Below the pieces are notes generated by a model. That model was not told the DNA's origin, did not search any database, and saw only the letters and a list, made by a program, of their open reading frames with translations. A DNA stretch of 64,000 nt from Eutypa lata. Its lineage: Eukaryota; Ascomycota; Sordariomycetes; Xylariales; Diatrypaceae. Location of the stretch: positions 2,232,001 through 2,296,000 of the forward strand of contig JAKULF010000009.1 in NCBI GenBank assembly GCA_022661535.1, in the 5' to 3' direction. Both the position numbers and the translations under genes were made by a program. Shown one piece after another: positions 47,251 to 63,153 of this stretch; positions within the stretch are counted from its first letter, which is position 1; each line of letters begins with the position of its first letter.

Positions 47251-47793
47251 ATGTGTCCTACCATCTTCTCCGACCTTCACCTAGAGTGCGGCCACATCGT
47301 GGAAATCAAACCGGCCAAGAAGTCCCCGTTCTGTCTCTTCGGCGAGCACTGCCAGGAGGTGGGCTACGCCAACAAGATCCAGCGACGCCACCCGGGCAAG
47401 TGTCCGCACTGCACCGAGACGGCCGCCACGACGAAGGGCCTCCTCAAGATTTTCTGGGCCCAGCCGCGAGTACCGCATTATGTGCAAGATAAGGAGCGGT
47501 GCATCGCCACGGGGCTGGCGGAGACCAAGAAGTTCATGTCTAACGACAAGCTCACGGACCGAAACTGCAAGGACTTCCTCTACTACGTCTTGGGTTTGCC
47601 GAGCTGGATGAAGAAAGGCCGGCTGGTGAGCGAGTTCGGGTACGGGGTCCAAGGATACTATGGGGATAAGTGGGAGAAGGAGATGACTGTCCTGGCTAGC
47701 AGGAAGCGGTTCGACAACGCTTTGGCCGCCGGCATAGCGAAGAAGCAGGCTGAGACTGCTGCTGGTCAGAAGGAGTTGAAGAACTCGGACTGA
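47251..47793 (+). CDS. Small Cys/His-rich protein, possible zinc binder
   Basis: Not assigned to a named family. Single exon, 180 aa, with a CAAATCAAG leader just before the ATG. The first 55 residues hold a dense pattern: Cys2, Cys13-X-His15, Cys28, His33-Cys34, His47, Cys51-X-His53-Cys54 (for example ECGHIVE, CLFGEHC, KCPHC). This is typical of fungal orphan zinc-binding modules that start with MC. The rest is basic, helical-looking and ends in a Lys/Ala/Glu segment. No signal peptide, so it is probably cytosolic or nuclear. GC-rich codons and clean boundaries support a real gene. It is convergent with the dehydrogenase. Confidence 0.72.
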   Translation: MCPTIFSDLHLECGHIVEIKPAKKSPFCLFGEHCQEVGYANKIQRRHPGKCPHCTETAATTKGLLKIFWAQPRVPHYVQDKERCIATGLAETKKFMSNDKLTDRNCKDFLYYVLGLPSWMKKGRLVSEFGYGVQGYYGDKWEKEMTVLASRKRFDNALAAGIAKKQAETAAGQKELKNSD

Positions 47794-48356
47794 AGAATTC
47801 GCACTCACAATATGAGCGGTCGGTCTTCATACTCGCACTTCGACTAAATGCCAGTAGGGCTGTTTTGCATATGCTTATGGATAGGGTAATCTCCGAATTT
47901 ATAATCTAGCAATGAAAATATCTGATGACAACAATTGTAGAGAAAATGGCTTCAGTGAAACGTGTCACAGATGATCCTTCAGATATTTAACATACGACTG
48001 ACTAGAAGGGTCAAGAATTTCCATTTAATACGGGCCATTATCACTGCGCGTATTGCTTGATCCTCGTGGAACTCCCTTTCCTTTATTACGATGTAAATGT
48101 TATTTCCTAGTTATGAGCTTCGTCCGACGGTTAATACAAAATGCATCGTTACCAAGGGAAAATATTAGTTGCAAGGATTGCAAGAAGAAAGCGATATAGC
48201 ACTTGGGTATATAATAAGCGACAATATCATGGGGAACTCTATAATATGATTAAAGCTTCGACGTGACCGTGACCTGGACAAGTCCACAATTAGCCCAGCC
48301 TCTATAAAACCAACACAAGCCACACCGTAGAACAGCCAGCCAGCACAGCACAACAA
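47794..48356. other. Intergenic between convergent genes
   Basis: 3' regions only; nothing recognised. Confidence 0.5.
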
Positions 48357-49409
48357 TCACAGTACCTTATCGAAGTCCGCCTCCCCCGGAACCCAATCGA
48401 GGCCCTTCTGCTCATTGACGAGCGTGTACATCTTCCCCTCGTCCACGACGGTCTCCAGGTTCCGCAGCACGAGCAACTCCATGTCCCTCTGGGTCTCGTA
48501 CGTGCTCGTGCCCAGGTGCGGCACCATGAACGCCCTATCGCTCCTCAGCAAGCCCGGGTGGATCTCCGGCTCCTCCTCGAACACGTCCAGCCCAACGGCG
48601 CCAACCTGGCCCTCCTCGAGCGCCGCCACGAGCGCGGCCTCGTCGACCAGCGCGCCGCGCGCCGTGTTCACAACCACGACGCCCCGTTTCGTCTTGGCCA
48701 GCTCCGGCGCCCCGACGATGTGTCTCGTCTGCGCGTTGAGCGCCAGGTTCAGCGACAGGACGTCGGCCTGCGCGAGCAGCTCGTCCAGCGAACCCACGTA
48801 GCGCGCGCCGTCCTCGAGCGCGGGGTCGGCCAGCCGCCGCCGGTTGTGGTAGACGATCCGCATGCCGAAGGCGCGGGCGCGGCGCGCCATCGCCCGGCCG
48901 ATCCCGCCCATCCCCAGGATGCCGAGCACCTTGCCGCGCGGGTCGTGGCCGAGCTGCGGGGGGCTGGGGCCCTTCCACTGGCCGGCCCGCAGCGCGGCGT
49001 ACGGGGCGTGGATCTGGCGCAGCGCGCCCAGCATCAGGAAGATGCCGATGTCGGCGGTGGCGTCGTCGACGGCGCGCGGCGTGGACGACACGGCGATGCG
49101 GCGGCGCGTGCAGGCGTCCACGTCCACGTTGTCGTAGCCCGCGCCGTTGTGCGCGATGTACTTCCACGACGCGGGCAGCGCCGCGACGAGCTCCGCGTCG
49201 AAGGGCCCCGTGGCCGACGTCGACTGGTTCGAGCGGTAGCACCCGCGGACGGCGTCGTACGCGCCGCTCTTGCAGTTCGCCAGGAATTGCTCGCGCGTCC
49301 CCTGGCGGAACTCCAGGAGGTTGTACTTGCTGCCTAGCGCCTCCCACTGGTCGTTGCTGTGCGTTATGCCCCCGATGAGGAGGACCGTCGGCTTGGCTGA
49401 GGCAGACAT
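48357..49409 (-). CDS. D-isomer-specific 2-hydroxyacid dehydrogenase (glyoxylate/hydroxypyruvate reductase-like)
   Basis: NAD(P)H-dependent reductase of 2-oxo acids such as glyoxylate or hydroxypyruvate; substrate not determined. Single exon, 350 aa from MSASAKPTVL. The N-terminal catalytic domain has HNGAGYDNVDVDAC. The Rossmann core has VLGILGMGGIGRAMARRA (GXGXXG at 166-171). The catalytic set is Arg251 in VVVNTARGALVD, a Glu in DVFEEEP (about 278-280) and His298 in MVPHLGTSTYET. HNRR after the second beta strand (188-191) suggests NADP preference (inference). An in-frame ATG at 49523 would add 38 residues with a basic, Ser/Thr-rich mitochondrial-type leader, so dual starts are possible. 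I chose the inner ATG because family proteins begin close to KPTVLLIG. Confidence 0.88.
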   Translation of the reverse strand: MSASAKPTVLLIGGITHSNDQWEALGSKYNLLEFRQGTREQFLANCKSGAYDAVRGCYRSNQSTSATGPFDAELVAALPASWKYIAHNGAGYDNVDVDACTRRRIAVSSTPRAVDDATADIGIFLMLGALRQIHAPYAALRAGQWKGPSPPQLGHDPRGKVLGILGMGGIGRAMARRARAFGMRIVYHNRRRLADPALEDGARYVGSLDELLAQADVLSLNLALNAQTRHIVGAPELAKTKRGVVVVNTARGALVDEAALVAALEEGQVGAVGLDVFEEEPEIHPGLLRSDRAFMVPHLGTSTYETQRDMELLVLRNLETVVDEGKMYTLVNEQKGLDWVPGEADFDKVL

Positions 49410-54555
<5,146 letters not shown>

Positions 54556-57354
54556 ACGCTTTACTATATACGATATGACCGGGTTTAGTGATAACGGAAT
54601 AGAATGATATACCCACTTGGCTATTCACTCACTACGGGCACCCGAATGATTTGCCCCAACAACATAACTACGGCAGACGGGGAGGTGACGCATGGTACTG
54701 CGCGCTTTTTTTTTTGCATATCTATGGCGCTGGCATAAATTGACTTATGTATGTGTACGTGGTCGGGGGATCAGGGGGACTACAATGGATGGCCTGGCTT
54801 TGTGATGTAACGATATATACACTCAAGATGATTCCCGATCTGCCTACAATCTAGATTCTGTACCATAGTATTTTTTTGACACAATCAATACGATGTGTTT
54901 TTTGATACCATATGCCCGGTACACCGGGAGTTCCCGTTTTTTATTTAAGGTTAAATCTTATTTACCAATGTGCAACGTGATTTCTGTCCGACAATGTCTC
55001 CAACGCGCCAGTCGGCCGGACTTTCAACATCGAGTGAGGAGAAGGCAAAAAAAAAGGAAGAAAAAAGGAGAGTCAAAATTAGCGCAAGCCACTAGTTATG
55101 AGTTAGTCGTGAGAAACTACCTTTAAGCTTAAGGCTGGCTCCCGCCTCGCGTGTTTCCTCATGATTTTCTTTCGTAACACGTTCCGCAGCCGCAACGCCA
55201 ATACCCCTCCAGCCAGCGCTTGCTTACCTGTTTTCGCAGCAATCGACATCGCGTGCCGATACTATCGGTACCTAACTATGTATGTACGTAGTAGTAGTGC
55301 CAAAAGACAGTCCACTCTTTATCGGAGTAAATAAAATTGCACTTCAATACTAGCCCCTAGCCAATACGTCACACGAAAACCTGAAATGGGTACACGGCTT
55401 CGACGCCAAGGCCGTGTTGTTTGTATGACTACTCAAGCAGTTCAAGATAATTACGAAGCATCACAACCTACATATTTTGATAGCTGATCTATTAACCTTG
55501 GGGGTTAGTCTAACGGTACAGTATCTTATAAGGATAGGCTAATGCACGTAGGGTTTTATTACCCATATTATATATGTAGGTACGCGAAACTGGTGATCTT
55601 ATAGCTGGTTAAGCAACGAATACCATTAACTACAACTACATACTGTTATCGCTTAAATAAGCCAATGTCATCCATCTTAACACTAAATATGTCTTCACCA
55701 CCCGAATGGCCCCTTTCATCAAACAGGGAGATGATCTTTATATGCCTTGTTAATTCAAGCCAGTACCGAGAATTGGCTCTGATGCAATTCTTGCCATAGC
55801 ATTTAGTTAATAGAGGCTAGCCCGGAATTAACGTTGATCTTCAATTGCTGCATTTGGCTATAATTTAGAATCTGGATGTTGCGACTGAATTGATACGAAA
55901 ATGCCTCTTCCCAAACCCCGAGTTTAGAATTATATGATACTGAAAAGCAGGTGAACAAGTCCGATTGTACTCCCGCGCTGATCGCAATCCACCCACGAGA
56001 GCTTCCTCGTGACTGCCTATGTATGTATATACCGATGCCCATTGCCCAGCCGCTAACATGAAAGATCGTTATATGAAGAGGTCTTAATAACTAACTGCCT
56101 CCTAGTAATACTTCGGCAGTTCCCTATGTTATTAGTAGTTAGCACCGCCATGACAGCCGGGCCTAAGGTATCAATTTATGCAAGTGGGTAAGGGTATTAT
56201 CGGTGACAATCCCTCCATAATAATGGGTTCACATTCCCTGGAGTCGGGGTTAATTAAAGGATATCCAGGATAGGTACGTCACGGCCAACACCAAGAATAA
56301 GACTCACGATACATATCTACAGGTTCATTCTACTGTACATACCTCATAAAGTGACACCCCCACGCGCTCACAACTTCAGCAAAACTTGATTCTATGAATT
56401 TGACCAAAACAGCCCACGTCTCTCAACGTGTTCTTCATGTTTCTGATGACCTCTCAATCCTAAGAAACGTCAACATCAATGCATGCATACTGCCGATAAA
56501 GGTCTTTGCTGAGCGGCTACTACTTTGTACGTAATCTACTACGAGACATATCGAGTCGTGTACTTCAGTAATGTCCATCAGCCAATGGCTGAGAAAGAGA
56601 GACCCCATTCCTACGAGAGTTGCATTCAAGCCACACCGGCTAACGAATCCCATCTTATGTATGATGGGATTTTAAGTAATTGCATGTGTTCATTTCTTAT
56701 AAAAAGGATTTTTTTTATTAAATATTTTCTTAACATAAAATAAAATAGAATTTAAAACTCAAAAAACTCACAATGATATATAAGTTACCAATCATAATTT
56801 CATATGTTATAGACGTAAAGACAGAAGCCGTTAATACAATATCACGTCATATAAAAAGGCCGATTAACGATCGCTTCGTGAGAAGAACCTCGATGTCTTT
56901 GGAGAGGTTCTTATAGCCAAGAACTCATCTCGTAGACAGTTTCTAGTGAATCCCCCCAACTCAACTGGTCCCATACGCAGTACATCTCCTACTCTCTCTA
57001 CATACTTCGTCGTCACAAATACCTTAAGATAGAATGGAATTAAACAAAAACCGGCATTTCGATTAATACAGTGTGTAGAATAGAAACGTCTCTATTGAAT
57101 TATAAACACATCTATTCTATTCAAATACCCATTAATATGATATGGCAGCAAGCCCAACAATTGCTATGCGGTTGGGCCGAGTGCAGTTTTCTTCCGGGCT
57201 ATAGCATGAGGACAGAGATGGATTCTCCTTTTCCCCCCACAATATACATTTAGCCCAATATTTTTTTACCCGTGAAACATATGCCATGAAATCCTTAATG
57301 CTAGTTAGTGATCAACCCCCTCTATCAAAACAACCGCCCTGCAGTTAGTACCCC
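54556..57354. other. Gene-free stretch of 2.8 kb
   Basis: No recognisable gene. It holds a run of nine T at about 54707, an AT-rich patch at about 56700-56790 and scattered TACC/GTAG words. Short open frames lack family features. Confidence 0.4.
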
Positions 57355-59980
57355 CTATTCGTTCGCCATGTTGTGGAGCCTATTGAATCTTATTAGCATC
57401 GATGGGTCCAGTTCCTTGGGAGAAGAGAACGCTTACCCAATCTCATTTTCAGCCACGCTCGGGGGTTGGCGGTGGTTGTTGGCATACCCGTTAGTGCCGT
57501 TTGGTGCTTGTTCATAGACGTGGTTAGTCGTAGTGATAGAAGCCACGTTCACGGGACCGCTGCTTCCTGTCACGTTCGAGGCCTGAAGATGCTCCTGCTT
57601 CTTCTTCTGTCCTCGGAGTCGGTCCAGGTGGTCGAAATAGTCCTCCGGTACCGAAGTCTGGTACCTGCCACAGAACACACCGACCTCGAAGTCTTTGACC
57701 CGAGGCGTGGGGTCTCTAGACGCCTCGAAACACGCTGCTTTTAGGTCTCCAAGGTCCTGGTAAACGACCGCATCTGCACCAATCTCCACGGCAATTTCTT
57801 CTGTCGTTTTGTTATAGGCGATAAGCTCATGTTGGCTCGCTACATCAATACCGTACTATATTCATTAGGCACAATCAAATATAGGTTTAAAAATCAGGGA
57901 CGGGCGACTCACGATGTGAGGGTGTGTGACTTCAGGAGCACAGCTCACTACAATAACCTTTCGAGCACCAGCTTCTCGCGCCATGGTCACGATCTCCTTA
58001 CTAGTTGTACCACGAACCACCGAGTCGTCACTGCAAGGTCTAGAGTCAGCAATTCTTCCTTTGCGGGTATCGTAGGGCAATTCCAGAGATATCCGGAAGC
58101 TATTTTCTCCCGGACCTGCCTCTTTAAGGGACATATTCAAGCGCTGAAGCTAGTAATGAAGGGAACAAAAATAACCGTAGAAGGTACATACACCAAGCAA
58201 ATAGAACGGCCTTCAAACTCGGTGTCTATCGTGCTAAGTTTTCTCCGAACGCTCTTTTCGCGGATCCTCTGCTGGGGAACTGAAGGGAGAGTTAGCAGTT
58301 GCGGAAACTTGATAGGTTGCGGCGCTTGAGCACATGGAATACATACGGATGAACGAACGAAAGACATATCGGTTCTTGACAAAACCGTTCGAAAGAGGCT
58401 TGCCAAGTCTCTTTGCTAGTGTTGTTGCGGAGGTATTACTGGTCTCTGGGACCGGTATGACAACATCAATATCGTCGAAGTCCTCTGGGCTAAGGACTTT
58501 TCTGATCTTGTCGGCTAACCGGACACCCATGTTCTCCCTGCTCTTGTGGACGGATATATTATCGATCACCGCGTCGGGTCTCGCGAAATATACAAACTGC
58601 AACATTTGAAGTCAGTAGTTATCCTTGGCAAGTATTTTTGCGAGGTCTGCGATATGTTCGGGAGCAATGGGCTCCCGAACATACTCCTGAACCATGCTCG
58701 TTTAAGCAAATTTCAAGCACCGAAGCTAACTATAGGGGTAAGGTAATAACTACGAAGGTTGCTTACCTCGAATCTAAAAACAAGTTAGTTTACAATTTTT
58801 CATCCTATCTTATAGAAGGTTCTGGAACAGATGAGAAAGGTTGCACATCGTTTTTTTAGTACTTACATATCAGGGGCGTAGTTTTGCATAGGGGCCACCT
58901 GCTGGAATTGCGGTGGCTTTCCCTTTTCGATAAAGACCGCCTGGCCCGGCAGGATATCTTGGAGGTTCTTGAAGCCGGCTTGGCGAAGAGCGACGCTTTC
59001 GGATGCTAGCATGTAATCAAAACCGCCTGGGATGGTTCGAGAGGGGCGCGAGCCCATGATGAGTGGGCGGATACCGTAAGAGTCCCGGAAGCCGAGGATA
59101 CCAAACCCGGCGATCATCGCAGTAATGGCCCAGGCTCCCTGGCATTGTTCATACATACGCGACACCGCCTTGAAGATATCCTCCGTGTTCGCGCGCGCCT
59201 TTCCGGTCTCGTTGAGGGCGTTTGCGAAGACATTGATCATCAACTCGCTGTCGGAATCGGTGTTTACGTGGCGATGCGCCTCCTGGTCGAGGAATTTGCG
59301 CAGCGCGGGAGCATTGATCAGGTTGCCGTTGTGCGCGAAGCAAATACCATAGGGACTGTAGCATCTCGAGTCAGTCACTTATCTCTCCAGATAACCTAGC
59401 GACGGCTCGAGAGCTCCGGATCTCCGGATCATGTTCTAAGAGCAAAAAATGCCTCACAAAAGAATGTGCTCCCGAGGCACGCTAGATAGGGGTATTGTGG
59501 CTCTGGAAGTTTCTTACGAATTGACGTAGAACGGTTGGCTTTCGGCGCTCTAGAGATCGAGGTTCGGAGCATTAGTCTTGCGCCAGTCATGTATACATAT
59601 ATATATATATATATAAATAAATAAATCAAAAGAGAGGAAAAGAAAACATACCGAGCTACTGCCCGCCGAAGGATAGCGCAAATGCGCTATGCCACCGAAA
59701 CCGAAAAGCTCGGCAGCCTTTAGGCCTGAATCCCCGAAGACCCTGTTGAGAAGAGTGTTAGACTTACCAGACATCGTGTTCCTTGGAAGTTATTTTCTCA
59801 CTTTGATGCCATTCCATTCCCCTTACATTGGTATATCCTCCCCGCCTGAGCGCACGTCGCAATACCGCAAGCATCCTGGCCGCGGTGTTGTAAAAAATAT
59901 AATGCCTCGTGTAGCTCGACGGCTGCGGTAGCGCTGGTCGGATCGGTATCGGCGAGGATGAGAGCTAATATACCGCACAT
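57355..59980 (-). CDS. ADE4: Amidophosphoribosyltransferase, first step of purine synthesis
   Basis: Converts PRPP and glutamine to 5-phosphoribosylamine; cytosolic. Ten exons: 59980..59802, 59742..59652, 59549..59518, 59355..58867, 58773..58767, 58596..58347, 58279..58192, 58030..57913, 57855..57437, 57379..57355, totalling 565 aa. After Met removal Cys2 is the glutaminase nucleophile ([11 protein letters not shown]). [22 protein letters not shown] and [12 protein letters not shown] are glutaminase-domain motifs, and [14 protein letters not shown] is the PRPP loop. Exon 5 is only 7 nt; it completes PDIFEFVYFARP, matching the family. The last exon is inferred: without it the frame stops after ENEIG, while splicing adds LHNMANE through a 57-nt intron with a GCTAAT branch site. 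No presequence. It is divergent from the SMP-30-like gene. Confidence 0.93.
58655..58681. other. Perfect hairpin inside an ADE4 intron
   Basis: TGTTCGGGAGC and GCTCCCGAACA form an 11-bp perfect stem with a 5-nt loop, within the 170-nt intron that follows the 7-nt micro-exon. Being palindromic, it forms on the transcript strand as well. Confidence 0.9.
59592..59627. repeat. TA/AAAT run in ADE4 intron 2
   Basis: A (TA)n tract followed by AAAT repeats inside the intron between exons 2 and 3 of ADE4. Confidence 0.85.
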
Positions 59981-60983
59981 CTTGCCGGTTCGTGCTTGAA
60001 AGCTTGAGACAAGAAAAGGTATTCGTCTTACCCCGGAAAAGCGTTTTGCGATTCGGAATGTCTTAGTTGTAATCGCAACTACGTACTTACCTATGCAGCA
60101 GTCTTTGTAGTAGAGGGGAAAAATGTTTCTTATCGAATATCCGATATCTTGGAGGGGTAAAAAATAGGTTGGAAAAAAAATAAAAAAGGTTTATTATTTG
60201 CTAAGCGTCGGCCCCACATTGCGACTTTGCCTTATGACCAGCTTCACTTTTCCAACCCTTACCTATATTACATGCACTTGCTTATGTTCGTCCATAGCTT
60301 AGGTACTTGTTGATATTTTGTAAGGAGAGGGAATATTCATGTGTGTTATCACCCATAGGTATACTCCAATAACTTACACCGCTCCTAGCAAAAGTACATA
60401 GTGGCATGCAGGTACGGCAATAAGTAGAGACTCAACAATGTCTTACTTATACTCTCTTCAAGGTTTGCTTTGACCATAAAGTCCCTAGACTAAGTAACGT
60501 TAGATAGCTAAATTCTCGTTCAAGTGCCAACTACCGACAATCTAATGGCTTGGAGATGACGATCTGAAACAAAATCGAGGAAAAAACAGTTAGATTAACT
60601 TTTAAGTACATAGAAAAAGCGTCAAATAATACTTCATTAAGCTTAACTAGCCCCTCTTTCTAAACTTGGAGCTATATGGGGTCCGCTTTTCCCGGTCCAT
60701 CGGATCACCGAATCGGAGTGGGTTCCCCCTCACGAACCCCATGGAGATATGTAACCCCATCGCGCACGTACCTGGCCTGCTAGCTAAAATTACTACTAGA
60801 TAGATTATGATATTCCGAGGAAGAGGGGCGATGATCATGTAGGTAGCACCGAGAGAAACTTCACTAGACGGGAAGAGAAGTCTTCACCGGACAGACCGGG
60901 ATAATGATGTCACGCTGTTTCTACTAGCTACTACATAGTTATGCCTATATTATATAGTGTCTAGGTCCCCTCCCCCATCGACA
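59981..60983. promoter_or_regulatory. Divergent promoter region of ADE4 and the SMP-30-like gene
   Basis: 1.0 kb between divergent start codons. No gene and no clear operator were recognised. An AT-rich patch lies at about 60170-60200. Confidence 0.45.
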
Positions 60984-63038
60984 ATGGTTTCGGAACCAGC
61001 AACTAGCAAGCGGGAAAATATACACACCACCCGAAAAGAAACGTCGAAGGGTTACATGATGCCGTCTCTTCTCTTTGGCTCCGTTGCTCTCTTCGCTGGG
61101 GTTCTGGTGAACGGCTACGTTAGTCCACCAGAATATGGGTCGAAAGTCTTGAGGGGCCAGGTTCCGAGCCAAGCCCAAATAATCGATCAGAAGGCGTTCA
61201 ATGTGTTACCGACCGTCCTACCCCCCAGCGAATCCAATGCGACAACTGTGAGTATACACACACCTACTTATTATATTTACCCATGAAGTAAACCGTCGCG
61301 CTGAACGGAGGGTTAGTTTTTCGTTCCGCCCGGGCACGATACCCGATCCTTGAAAGCCAAGCCCTTTCATATCTACGACGATGAGTTCTATGATGTGATC
61401 GGCTCAGATCCTACCTTGACGTTGATTGCGCAAACCGAGTCGGATCCTCTATTCCATGAGGCAGTTGTCTGGTAAGACACCATATACCCACCTACCTAAT
61501 ATAAGCTTTTCAAGGTTTCCTGACAAGTTTCCAAACCAGGTATCCGCCCACAGATGAGGTGTTCTTCGTCCAAAACGCGGGTGCGCCAGCAGCTGGGACC
61601 GGGTTGAATAAGTCGAGTATAATTCTCAAGATCGCCTTGTCCGAAGCGGCTTCTGTGTCCAACCAGCGGAATGGAACCTCGGCCGTGAAACTACACACAG
61701 TCGACTCCAACCCTCAAGTGATCAACCCGAATGGTAAGGGCACTTACTTCTAGACCTTGAAACTCTGAGCTTACCATATCTATATAGGAGGCGCCAATTA
61801 CAAAGGCCAGCTTCTATTTGCCGCGGAGGGACAAGGAGACAATATTCCCTCCGAACTCATCATTAGTGAGGGACTCCCTGGCTGCGTTTTCGTGCATATC
61901 AAATGACATAGGGCTTACTTCATCTGCTACAGTGAACCCTCAAGAGCCGTATAACACCACAGGTAAATAATGGGCAGCTGTCCTCGTTGGCAACATATGA
62001 AGCTAATCATGGTATTATAGTGCTCCTCAATAACTACTTTGGGCGCCAATTTAGTTCTCTGAACGATATCGCTATCAATCCCCGCAACAATGACATTTAT
62101 TTCACCGACACTTTATATGGTAAGTCTCCTCAATTTTTTGTTGTTGTTATATCGGCCATTTCGTTGAAAGTTTATCGGTGGCGAATCTGGAAGGTGTGAC
62201 CCCCTGTTAAAGGGGCGTCACTACGTATCACTATTCATATGAATGCAGGGTGTTTTGTTTCCCCCTGAAGTGGCTTCCTCTATAATATTGGACTATGATA
62301 TGAATAAAACTAATATCGAGGATTTAGGGTACTTACAGGACTTTCGACCAGCGCCGGGGTTGAGAAACCAGGTTTACCGACTCAATGATGAAACCGGTGC
62401 TGTTACTGTGGCCGCTGATGGTTTCACCCTCCCTAATGGTAGGTTAGATTAAGTGACATTGATAAGTGCTGCTGTTAATATAGCATTTCTATGCAGGCGT
62501 TACATTTTCTCCAGACGCTAAGCATGCTTACGTTGCGGACACGGGTGCGAATTGGGGCTTCTGGGGTTGGAATCAGTCCTATCCATCAAGCATGTAAGTC
62601 TTCATCGGCTGATGACACTCGTTACACCATTATTGATTAAAGAATAGTTATCGCTTTGACGTACAAGAAGACGGAACCTGGGAGAATCGCAAGGTTTTCG
62701 CCTACGTCGACTCCGGAGTGCCAGACGGTAATTTCTTCCTTCTTCTCCTCATCCCTCTTCTGCCCGTTTCTCCCTGAGCTTTTCACGACAATTTGAATCT
62801 AACTAATAACCATATCGCAGGCGTCCATTGCGACTCGAACGGCAACTTGTACGCAGGCTGCGGCGATGGCATTCAGGTTTGGAACCCGTCTGGAAAACTG
62901 ATCGGCAAGATCTACCTTGGGGAGGTGTCTGCGAACTTCAACTTCGCGGGCGATGGCCGAATGGTTATCTGCGCCGAGACAAAACTCTACTACGTGACGC
63001 TAGCAGCATCGGGTGCTGCCTACATAACTGATGTCTAG
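60984..63038 (+). CDS. SMP-30/gluconolactonase-like beta-propeller lactonase
   Basis: Metal-dependent lactonase fold; substrate unknown. Ten exons (60984..61247, 61317..61471, 61540..61733, 61788..61865, 61933..61962, 62021..62119, 62328..62438, 62497..62593, 62648..62727, 62821..63038) give 441 aa in perfect frame. Propeller signatures are FHEAVVWYPPTDEVFFVQNAG, SLNDIAINPRNNDIYFTD (metal-site Asn/Asp), TLPNGVTFSPDAKHAYVADTG and DGVHCDSNGNLYAGCGDGIQVW. Residues about 26-43 (MPSLLFGSVALFAGVLVNGY) are a signal peptide or signal anchor after a 24-residue charged start. An internal ATG (Met25 or Met26) would give a conventional secreted protein. Exon 5 is only 30 nt. The 208-nt intron 6 is longer than the others and contains an 11-bp imperfect hairpin at 62196-62221. 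Confidence 0.88.
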
Positions 63039-63153
63039 CCTCTAGTCCTAGGATAGATTTATCACGAAAATAACTGTAGTTGATTACACTCTATTAAACA
63101 TCGTTTACGCATGTAGCTAGCTAATACTAATACCACCTATATATAAGGCTCTC

